Program-made: the position numbers and the translations under genes
Notes under the pieces: model-generated
Database searches by the model: none
What the model was told of the DNA's origin: nothing
Seen by the model: only the letters and a program-made list of their open reading frames with translations
From: Candidatus Spongiihabitans thiooxidans
Lineage (GTDB): Bacteria > Pseudomonadota > Gammaproteobacteria > Arenicellales > Poriferihabitantaceae
Length of the DNA: 42,279 nucleotides
NCBI GenBank assembly: GCA_001543005.1
Contig: LFLB01000037.1
Coordinates: 1 to 42,279, forward strand
Direction: 5' to 3'
Shown: piece after piece, positions 35,594 to 42,279 of the stretch
Layout of the letters: the number at the start of each line of letters is the position of its first letter
Numbering within the stretch: position 1 is the first letter of the stretch

Positions 35594-36934
35594 TTAGAGA
35601 GACAGTCTGCGGACATCCCCAAAAGATTGAGTGAGATAGGCGACAAATCTGGCCGCTTCCGCCCCGTCAATGACGCGATGGTCGTAAGATAAATCCAACG
35701 GCAAAATTAGTCGGGGGTCGAATGATGCGCCATTCCACACCGGCATCATCTTCGATCTCGATACGCCCAGTATGGCAACTTCCGGGGTATTCACGATAGG
35801 CGTAAAGGCGCTTCCGCCAATGCCGCCGAGGCTGGAAATACTGATGCATCCACCTTTAAGGTCATCAGGTTTTAGTTTTCCGTCTCTTGATCGTTGGCTA
35901 ATGTCCGCCATCTCTCGCGCTAAATCAAAAACACTTTTTCGATCGACATCCTTGACAACCGGGACTACAAGTCCATTGGGTGTGTCCACCGCTATGCCGA
36001 TGTTGTAGTATTTTTTTAATATTAGTTCCTCGCCGTTGACCGCAAGAGATGCATTGACATTCGGATATTTTTTTAGTGCGCTAACCAATGCTTTCATTAC
36101 GAATGACAGCAATGTGATTTTTACGCCGTCTTTTTCCGCTTCGGTTTTTAACGACTTTCTAAACTGCTCAAGTTCGGTAATATCGGCTTCATCATGATGC
36201 GTAACATGCGGAATATTTAACCAGGCGCGTTGCAGGTGGAGACCGGATAATTTTTTAATTCGGGATAACTTAATGGTTTCAACTTCCCCAAACTGGGAGA
36301 AATCGACTTCAGGTATGGGCGGGATTCCAGCGCCGGTTGCTTCACTGGCAGATGCTGGCGATGAAAGTTTTTGTTTGACCCAGGCGATGACATCCTGCTT
36401 GAGAATTCGTGCTTTCGGCCCGCTACCGCCGATTTGACTTAAATCTGCACCAAGTTCTCTGGCAAACCTGCGTACCCCCGGGCTGGCATGAGGCGGGTCA
36501 TCAGATTTTTCCATTGTAGCGGGCGCGCTGGAAGCCGGGGAGTGTGTCGGAGAATGTACTTGAGTTATCGGCGGTTCCACAGCCGCATTAGCGGGTTGTT
36601 TAATGTCGGCTGTTTGGACTACTTTTTCGGCTGGCTTTTGAGCCCCCTGTTTTTGAAGCGCTTGGTCAGCAACTTCGCCGACAGTATCGCCGACAGTATC
36701 GCTGGCAGTATCAATGTGCATGATTACCGTTCCTTCGGATACGCTATCACCAACGGCAACACTAATAACGGTGATGGTACCCTTGACCGGCGCCGGAATA
36801 TCCATGGTCGCCTTGTCACTTTCCAGGGTCAGCAACAGATCTTCTGCGCAAACCGTATCCCCAATACTCACTAAAATTTCAATGATTTCAACCGCATCGA
36901 AATCACCAATATCTGGAACCTTTACTTCAGCCAT
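35594..36934 (-). CDS. aceF: Dihydrolipoamide acetyltransferase (E2)
   Basis: The E2 core of pyruvate dehydrogenase has 446 residues. There is a single N-terminal lipoyl domain (Lys41 in ESDKATMDIP), a long linker, and a peripheral-subunit-binding domain (SPGVRRFARELGADL to GPKARILKQDV, about 155-190). The catalytic domain ends in SYDHRVIDGAEAARFV, which carries the active-site His. E. coli E2 has three lipoyl domains; this one has one, and the E3 gene carries another. The linker contains a 12-bp repeat giving DTASDTVGDTVG. It starts nine bases after aceE. Confidence 0.95.
   Translation of the reverse strand: MAEVKVPDIGDFDAVEIIEILVSIGDTVCAEDLLLTLESDKATMDIPAPVKGTITVISVAVGDSVSEGTVIMHIDTASDTVGDTVGEVADQALQKQGAQKPAEKVVQTADIKQPANAAVEPPITQVHSPTHSPASSAPATMEKSDDPPHASPGVRRFARELGADLSQIGGSGPKARILKQDVIAWVKQKLSSPASASEATGAGIPPIPEVDFSQFGEVETIKLSRIKKLSGLHLQRAWLNIPHVTHHDEADITELEQFRKSLKTEAEKDGVKITLLSFVMKALVSALKKYPNVNASLAVNGEELILKKYYNIGIAVDTPNGLVVPVVKDVDRKSVFDLAREMADISQRSRDGKLKPDDLKGGCISISSLGGIGGSAFTPIVNTPEVAILGVSRSKMMPVWNGASFDPRLILPLDLSYDHRVIDGAEAARFVAYLTQSFGDVRRLSL
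36680..36715. repeat. 12-bp tandem repeat in aceF linker
   Basis: GACAGTATCGCC, GACAGTATCGCT and GGCAGTATCAAT lie end to end. They encode DTVG-like tetrapeptides in the flexible linker after the E2 lipoyl domain. Confidence 0.85.
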
Positions 36935-36943
36935 TGATTTTTA

Positions 36944-39631
36944 TCACACCGTTACCGGGTTGGGTTTTTCCGGGTCGATGCCATACTTGGCGATGGCTTG
37001 TTCAACTTGTTCATTGGTTACAGCTTCCTGGTCGGCCAGTGCCTTCAATGCACAGACCGTGACATGGTGACGATCAACTTCAAAAAATTTTCTTAGCTGT
37101 TGCCGTGTATCACTTCGTCCATAACCGTCAGTGCCGAGCACATAGTATTGATTAGTAACGAAGGCGCGAATTTGCTCGGCATACAATCGCATATAATCGG
37201 TTGTGGCAATCACCGGGCCTTCGGTGTTTCCCAAGCACATTTCCACATAACTTTGTTTCGGACTTTTGTCGGGATGGAGCCGATTGTAACGCTCCACATC
37301 CTGCCCGTCACGGGTTAATTCATTGAAACTGGTTACGCTCCAAATGTCCGCGCTAATGCTAAATTCTTTATCCAACATTTGTGCCGCGGCTTCGACCTCC
37401 CTTAATATGGTCCCGCTGCCCAGCAATTGCACTTTGTTTTTATTTTTCTTCTTACCCACCTGCTTGAGTAAATACATACCCCGCAGAATACCTTCATTAA
37501 CATTTTTTGGCATTTCAGGATGGGTGTAGTTTTCATTCATTACGGTAATGTAGTAATAAACGCTTTCCTGCTGCTGATACATTCGCCGCATACCATCGTG
37601 GATGATGACTGCCAACTCGTAACAATAAGTCGGATCGTAGGAAATACAATTGGGCACCGTTGCCGCCAGGATTAAACTATGCCCGTCCTGGTGTTGCAGA
37701 CCTTCACCCGCCAGCGTGGTTCGCCCGGCGGTACCGCCCATGATGAATCCACGCGCTCTGCTATCGCCAGCGGCCCAACATAAATCACCGATACGCTGAA
37801 AGCCGAACATGGAATAGAGAATGTAAAACGGGATGGTGTATATATCATGATTACTATAGGCCGTGCCGGCCGCAATCCACGATGACATCGCCCCCGCTTC
37901 GTTGATGCCCTCTTGCAACACTTGCCCATTTTTATCTTCGCGGTAAAACATCAACTGCTCGGAATCCACCGGTTCATATAACTGTCCTTTGGGAGAATAA
38001 ATTCCCAGTTGCCGAAACATGCCCTCCATGCCAAATGTCCGCGATTCATCTGGGATGATTGGAACAATAATATTTTTAAGTTCTTTGTTTCGTACCAGAG
38101 CGGAGAGGATACGCACGAATGACATGGTGGTGGAAATTTCTCGATCACCAGTGCCCTCCAATTGAGATTTAAAAATTGATAGCGCCGGCAATTTAAGCAC
38201 GGGCGCACTCAGACTTCGGCGAGCCGGTAGAAAACCGCCTAATTTTTCTCGATGAGCCAGTAAGTATTGGGTCTCTGCCGAGTCTTTTTCCGGGCGATAA
38301 AACGGCGCTTTGGCGACTTCTTCATCGGTCAAGGGAATATTGAAACGATCGCGAAATGCCAGCATGGATTCTTCCCCCATTTTCTTTTGTTGGTGCGTGG
38401 TGTTCTGTCCCTCGCCGGCTTCACCCATGCCATAACCTTTTACGGTTTTAGCCAGGATCACCGTTGGCTGACCGCTATGCCGGGTTGCGGCATGATAGGC
38501 AGCGTAGATTTTATGCGGATCGTGTCCGCCCCGATTCAATCGCCAAATATCGTCATCGGTCATATTGGCGACCATTGCTTTTAATTCAGGATTGTCACCA
38601 AAGAATTTTTCCCGTACATAGGCGCCGTCATTGGCCTTGAAAGCCTGATACTCACCATCAACCGCTTCCTCCATACGTTGCCTGAGTAATCCTTTGTCGT
38701 CGCGCTGTAACAATTTGTCCCAATAACCACCCCAAATCACCTTAATCACATTCCAGCCAGCACCACGGAAATTGCATTCCAACTCCTGAATAATTTTTCC
38801 ATTGCCGCGCACCGGCCCATCCAGTCGTTGCAGATTGCAGTTGACCACAAAAATCAGATTGTCCAGGTTTTCCCGGCCAGCAATCGCAAGCGCACCGGTA
38901 GATTCAGGTTCATCCATTTCGCCATCACCAAGAAATGCCCAGACCTTTCGGTCTTTGGCGTCAATCAGTCCACGATTATGCAAATATTTCATATAACGCG
39001 CCTGATAGATCGCCATAATCGGACCGAGCCCCATAGAGACCGTAGGAAATTGCCAGAAGTCCGGCATCAACCAGGGGTGGGGATAGGAGGAAAGGCCGGT
39101 GCCAACCACTTCCTGGCGAAACAATCTCAATTCTTCTTTGTTCAACCGTCGTTCCAGATAGGCGCGGGCATAAATTCCTGGCGCAGAATGTCCCTGAATA
39201 AATAACATATCGCCCAAATGTTCGGGTGTGCTGGCGCGCCAAAAATGATTAAATCCAACGTCATAAAGGGTGGCGGCAGACGCAAAACTGGCAATGTGCC
39301 CACCTAATTCTGAGGAGATACGATTCGCTCTGACCACCATAGCCATGGCATTCCAGCGTATTAAGGCACGAATTCGCCTTTCCAGGCCGTGGTCCCCTGG
39401 ACTGGGTTGTTCCTGATGAACCGGGATAGTATTTAAATAAGCAGTATTGGCTCGATAAGGGATATGGGCACCAGACCGGCGCGCCGTATCAATCAGCGAT
39501 TCAATCAAGAAATGCGCGCGCTCATGCCCCTGAGTTTCGATGACCGACGAAAGCGCATCAAGCCATTCACTGGTTTCTGTCGCATCGGTATCGATTCGCT
39601 TTTCTTTGTCGGATATAACTTCGCTGGACAT
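36944..39631 (-). CDS. aceE: Pyruvate dehydrogenase E1 component
   Basis: This is the homodimeric, thiamine diphosphate-dependent E1 of 895 residues (E. coli 887). It decarboxylates pyruvate and acetylates the E2 lipoyl group. The ThDP motif is GDGEMDEPESTGAL through to NLIFVVNCNLQRLDGP. The loop KTVKGYGMGEAGEGQNTTHQ and IPDESRTFGMEG are well kept. It heads aceE-aceF-lpd. No pdhR gene is seen upstream. Confidence 0.96.
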   Translation of the reverse strand: MSSEVISDKEKRIDTDATETSEWLDALSSVIETQGHERAHFLIESLIDTARRSGAHIPYRANTAYLNTIPVHQEQPSPGDHGLERRIRALIRWNAMAMVVRANRISSELGGHIASFASAATLYDVGFNHFWRASTPEHLGDMLFIQGHSAPGIYARAYLERRLNKEELRLFRQEVVGTGLSSYPHPWLMPDFWQFPTVSMGLGPIMAIYQARYMKYLHNRGLIDAKDRKVWAFLGDGEMDEPESTGALAIAGRENLDNLIFVVNCNLQRLDGPVRGNGKIIQELECNFRGAGWNVIKVIWGGYWDKLLQRDDKGLLRQRMEEAVDGEYQAFKANDGAYVREKFFGDNPELKAMVANMTDDDIWRLNRGGHDPHKIYAAYHAATRHSGQPTVILAKTVKGYGMGEAGEGQNTTHQQKKMGEESMLAFRDRFNIPLTDEEVAKAPFYRPEKDSAETQYLLAHREKLGGFLPARRSLSAPVLKLPALSIFKSQLEGTGDREISTTMSFVRILSALVRNKELKNIIVPIIPDESRTFGMEGMFRQLGIYSPKGQLYEPVDSEQLMFYREDKNGQVLQEGINEAGAMSSWIAAGTAYSNHDIYTIPFYILYSMFGFQRIGDLCWAAGDSRARGFIMGGTAGRTTLAGEGLQHQDGHSLILAATVPNCISYDPTYCYELAVIIHDGMRRMYQQQESVYYYITVMNENYTHPEMPKNVNEGILRGMYLLKQVGKKKNKNKVQLLGSGTILREVEAAAQMLDKEFSISADIWSVTSFNELTRDGQDVERYNRLHPDKSPKQSYVEMCLGNTEGPVIATTDYMRLYAEQIRAFVTNQYYVLGTDGYGRSDTRQQLRKFFEVDRHHVTVCALKALADQEAVTNEQVEQAIAKYGIDPEKPNPVTV

Positions 39632-40050
39632 AAACCCTATATATTATTCGTTTTATTAAACATGAGTGGCAGTGTAACACGTCAATTTAAAATACCTCAA
39701 AAAATTAACAAAAGTGCAATACCGTATAGATACCGCCACCGGCATTAAGACCGCCGGCATAAGCTTAAAAACCGTTGTATTTCCCGCAGCTTTCCGCCAT
39801 TATGATTCTGTAGAATTCTGTCGGCGAATTAGTGAACAGATACGAGTATCGGGCTACGGCAGGCGAGGTTTGCCGGATGCTGAATAACCGCACAAGAGTT
39901 CGGAATGTGCCAATCCAATATGTGCCCCGATACATGAACGACTGCACTCGGTTGTGTCTCCCAGTCAGGTCGATTAGACTGTTCAGGTCATCTTTATACT
40001 CAATTTTATACTTTAATGAGACCGGTTTTTCTATTCATGTCAAACACGAT
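39632..40050. promoter_or_regulatory. aceE / EamA divergent region
   Basis: This 419-base stretch has no supported gene. On the minus strand, TTGACG (39680-39685 on plus) and TTTAAT (39655-39660) face aceE, with a spacing of 19, so this is a tentative promoter. On the plus strand, two TATACT boxes (39995-40000 and 40007-40012) lie in a 12-bp duplication (TTTATACTCAAT then TTTATACTTTAA) upstream of the EamA gene. A further imperfect duplication (about 39738-39764) contains CCGGCAT twice. Confidence 0.35.
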
Positions 40051-40947
40051 ATGACTGTTACCCATCGCCGGACCGATCCGACCACCAAGGCGATCGTCAT
40101 GCTGGTAATCGCCACATTATTTTTCGCTTCGCAGGACGCCTTGACCAAGCATCTGGTGCAAACCCTGCCGGCTTCACAGATTGTGGCTGTGCGGTTTTTC
40201 TTTTTTGCGTTGTTCGCGCTCGCTTATGTCAGCCGCACAGTCGGCATTGCCACGGCATTTCGTTCACAACGGCCGTGGCTACAAATTTCCCGAGGGCTGC
40301 TACTCTCCGGTGAAGTTATTGTGTTCGCCTATGCCATCCAGTTTCTCGGGCTGGCTGAAATGCACACCCTGTTTGCTTGTTTCCCGCTCCTGATTACCGC
40401 ACTGTCGGTACCGATTTTGCGGGAGTCTGTTGGCTGGCGTCGCTGGCTCGCGGTGTTTTTCGGCTTCATCGGCACGTTGATTATCCTGCGCCCCGACAGC
40501 GGGGTTTTCCAGCCGGCGGCGGCCATCGCCGTGGGTGCCGCGTTGATGTTTGCGCTCTATAACATCCTTACCCGCAAGGTTTCCCGACACGATTCCTTTG
40601 AAACCTCGCTGCTCTATATAGGCGTGGTCGGCTTCGTCGGGGCCATGATTATCGCGCCGTTTTACTGGCGCCCGGTCGCCACCGCCGAAGCCCTCTGGCT
40701 ATTACTGATCAGCGTCACTGCAATCATCGGTCACCTGTTGCTAATCAAATCGCTGGCGCTGGTTCCGGCGGTTATCCTGCAACCGTTCAACTACTTTATA
40801 CTGGTATGGGCGATCATCATTGGTTTTTTACTGTATGGCGAAGTGCTGTCCGCGACCACCTTGCTCGGCGCCACCATCGTGGTCGGTAGCGGCGTTTTTA
40901 TCGCTCGCCGGGAATACAAACTCGCCGCGCGAGAATCCAAATCTTAA
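40051..40947 (+). CDS. EamA-family (DMT) transporter
   Basis: This integral membrane protein of 298 residues has ten predicted segments arranged as two EamA repeats. The first starts AIVMLVIATLFFASQDALTKHL, the second AAAIAVGAALMFALYNILTRK. DMT permeases move amino acids, nucleotide sugars or other small metabolites; the substrate here is unknown. ATG 40051 begins just before the first helix. Longer in-frame starts exist back to 39832 but add unlikely sequence. It is followed by a small ORF and a glutamine synthetase-family gene on the same strand, so an amine or amino-acid substrate is possible. Confidence 0.87.
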   Translation: MTVTHRRTDPTTKAIVMLVIATLFFASQDALTKHLVQTLPASQIVAVRFFFFALFALAYVSRTVGIATAFRSQRPWLQISRGLLLSGEVIVFAYAIQFLGLAEMHTLFACFPLLITALSVPILRESVGWRRWLAVFFGFIGTLIILRPDSGVFQPAAAIAVGAALMFALYNILTRKVSRHDSFETSLLYIGVVGFVGAMIIAPFYWRPVATAEALWLLLISVTAIIGHLLLIKSLALVPAVILQPFNYFILVWAIIIGFLLYGEVLSATTLLGATIVVGSGVFIARREYKLAARESKS

Positions 40948-40962
40948 ACGAGAGGCAACGAT

Positions 40963-41181
40963 ATGGAAACAGACAATAGAAAAGTGACTGGCGTTAGAAC
41001 TACCACCGGCGAGGAGAACGGAAAGTTCGCTTTATTTTTGCACCGCACCGCAAAAGGCGGCTCAGAGCAAAATGCGCGCCACACTATAATAAAACCGATA
41101 AAAACGAAAATCATAAGCGATTTGGATCCAACTGTAATTGGCAATGCCGTGCTTAAGATACTCAATTTGGATAAATCGTGA
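40963..41181 (+). CDS. Small hypothetical protein
   Basis: This 72-residue ORF lies between the EamA gene and the glutamine synthetase-family gene. It has an excellent ribosome binding site, GAGG (40952-40955) seven bases before ATG. It is basic in the middle and ends with a helix-like DPTVIGNAVLKILNLDKS. I recognise no family. Its base composition is lower in GC than both neighbours. The spacing, 15 bases after the transporter and 12 before the next start, supports translation as part of an operon, but a chance ORF cannot be excluded. Confidence 0.45.
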   Translation: METDNRKVTGVRTTTGEENGKFALFLHRTAKGGSEQNARHTIIKPIKTKIISDLDPTVIGNAVLKILNLDKS

Positions 41182-41193
41182 TTCGGAATTAAT

Positions 41194-42279
41194 TTGACTG
41201 ACCACACGCCGCTCGGCGCGTTTTTGCGACGCCATCCCGACACGCAGTATCTTGATGCGATTCTGTGCGACTTGTCGTGCGTGATGCGTGGTAAGCGTTA
41301 TCCGATTGATCTGGCGGACAAGGTTTTCACCGACGGCATGATGTTGCCCGGCTCGTCGGTTTTGCTGGCAGTCACCGGCGATTCGCATGACCCCGAAGGC
41401 ATGGGGTTTTCCGACGGCGACCCGGACGAAGTCGCCATGCCCATCGACGGCACACTGGCGCCGGTTGCGTGGGCGCGCTATCCCACCGCGCAGGTGATGC
41501 TGACCCTGCAAAGTTTGGATGCGAAACCCTATTATTTTGAACCCAGAAACGTCCTGGCGCGAGTTATCGAGCGCTTCGGTGAATTGGGACTCAGGCCGGT
41601 GGTGGCGTTTGAGCTGGAGTTCTATCTGCTCGACCCGGCGCACGACAACGGCGAACGTATCCAACCGCCGCTGGTACCGCTCAGCGGGCAGCGAAGCGAC
41701 GCCACCCAAGTCTATGGTATCAATGAGGTTGAAGATTTCAGTTACTACCTGCACGAGGTCAATGACGCCTGCGCCCGGCAGGGCGTGGCCATCGGCGCGA
41801 TGTCGGCGGAATACGCCCCCGGTCAGTTTGAAATCAACCTGCGCCACAGCGACCAACCACTCGAAGCGGCCGATCAATGCGTGATGTTTCGCCGCGTGGT
41901 TCAGTGCGTGGCCAAAAAACACCAACTGCAAGGCACCTTCATGGCCAAGCCTTATGTGGCGCGCGCCGGTAGCGGGCTACACCTGCATATCAGCTTGCTC
42001 AACGACGATGGAGAAAACGTATTTGATGGCGGCGGCCAGGAGGATACGTGCGGCACACCCGCCAGCCCGCAACTCAGGCACGCCATCGGTGGGCTTAAGC
42101 AAACCATGGTGGAATCGATGGCGATATTCGCGCCCAACGTCAATTCCTATCGACGATTTGTCGCCAACAGTTATGTGCCGATGTGGCCGAGTTGGGGCTA
42201 TGAAAATCGCTCGGTGGCCATTCGCATCCCTAAAAGTTCGGGCAGCGCACGCCGCATCGAACACCGTGTCGCTGGCGCC
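41194..42279 (+). CDS. Glutamine synthetase family protein (PuuA/GlnT-like), 3' partial
   Basis: An open frame of 362 codons runs off the right edge of the window, so the C-terminus is missing. It begins at TTG 41194 with GGA seven bases ahead; a stop at 41179-41181 rules out earlier starts. The glutamine synthetase motifs are in order: VMRGKRYP, FELEFYLLD (metal-binding Glu pair), EYAPGQFEINL, LHLHISL, NSYRRFVANSYVPMWPSW and NRSVAIRIP. The VMRGKRYP start and the YENR/PSW variant suggest the gamma-glutamylpolyamine or GlnT-like branch rather than ammonia-assimilating GlnA. Ligation of glutamate to an amine with ATP is expected; the amine is not known. Confidence 0.85.
   Translation, partial: MTDHTPLGAFLRRHPDTQYLDAILCDLSCVMRGKRYPIDLADKVFTDGMMLPGSSVLLAVTGDSHDPEGMGFSDGDPDEVAMPIDGTLAPVAWARYPTAQVMLTLQSLDAKPYYFEPRNVLARVIERFGELGLRPVVAFELEFYLLDPAHDNGERIQPPLVPLSGQRSDATQVYGINEVEDFSYYLHEVNDACARQGVAIGAMSAEYAPGQFEINLRHSDQPLEAADQCVMFRRVVQCVAKKHQLQGTFMAKPYVARAGSGLHLHISLLNDDGENVFDGGGQEDTCGTPASPQLRHAIGGLKQTMVESMAIFAPNVNSYRRFVANSYVPMWPSWGYENRSVAIRIPKSSGSARRIEHRVAGA

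Noticed and set aside
39765..40050. ORFs upstream of the EamA gene on both strands and an N-terminal extension of EamA
   Set aside because: No domain, no membrane topology and no ribosome binding site; promoter-like boxes occupy the same region.
41062..41931. 289-codon open frame on the minus strand
   Set aside because: It lies opposite the glutamine synthetase-family gene, whose motifs are clear in the plus-strand frame; the minus-strand product looks random and His/Arg-rich.
1..42279. tRNA or rRNA genes
   Set aside because: I scanned the intergenic stretches for T-loop and anticodon-arm patterns and saw none; a covariance search could still find a small RNA.

Overview
The window looks like a chromosomal segment of an uncultured marine-type gammaproteobacterium. 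The evidence is synteny. The hemA-prfA-prmC operon diverges from a TPR lipoprotein-lolB-ispE operon, as in Pseudomonas and relatives. A lepA-lepB-rnc-era-recO operon and an aceE-aceF-lpd operon are also present. A convincing DMSP demethylase (DmdA) homologue suggests a marine setting. No rRNA, tRNA, CRISPR array or complete insertion sequence was seen.

Layout. 1-2345: possible IS-end repeats, an OmpA/MotB-type protein, a DoxX protein and a CysQ-type phosphatase. 2330-7817: a sulfur/carbon block with a 3-hydroxyacyl-CoA dehydrogenase and an acyl-CoA ligase on the minus strand. They diverge from dmdA and an agmatinase-family gene that carries an in-frame TGA. 7937-14928: ispE, lolB, TPR lipoprotein (-) and hemA, prfA, prmC (+). 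15001-18444: serA, serC and a DUF1015 gene (-). 18678-23712: lepA, lepB, rnc, era, recO (+). 23781-29994 (-): an RND exporter, a LolA-like periplasmic protein and an outer-membrane barrel protein form a compact envelope operon, followed by a PhyH dioxygenase and a TauE/SafE permease. 30001-33488 (-): a strikingly AT-rich cassette with an STT3/PglB-type oligosaccharyltransferase split by a one-base frame change, a GtrA flippase domain fused to its C-terminal half, and a GtrB-like membrane glycosyltransferase. 33762-39631 (-): lpd, aceF, aceE. 40051-42279 (+): an EamA permease, a small ORF with a very good ribosome binding site, and a glutamine synthetase-family gene (GlnT/PuuA-like) that runs off the right edge.

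How the genes work together. The housekeeping operons cover haem and translation release factors, serine synthesis, translation/secretion/RNA processing and pyruvate oxidation. The accessory content is a probable DMSP demethylation entry point (DmdA plus a DmdB candidate), a putative protein or envelope glycosylation cassette, and the exporter operon. The exporter's ribosome binding site lies inside the last codons of the glycosyltransferase gene, so these two may be translated together.

The most unusual genome-scale signal is the number of short tandem duplications of 9-15 bp. They occur in the 3-hydroxyacyl-CoA dehydrogenase, dmdA, ispE, the TPR lipoprotein, aceF, the start of prmC and several spacers. 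Those inside genes are 12 or 15 bp, so they keep the reading frame and lengthen linkers. Base composition also changes visibly: GC-rich at both ends, intermediate in the core, and very AT-rich at about 30.0-33.7 kb.
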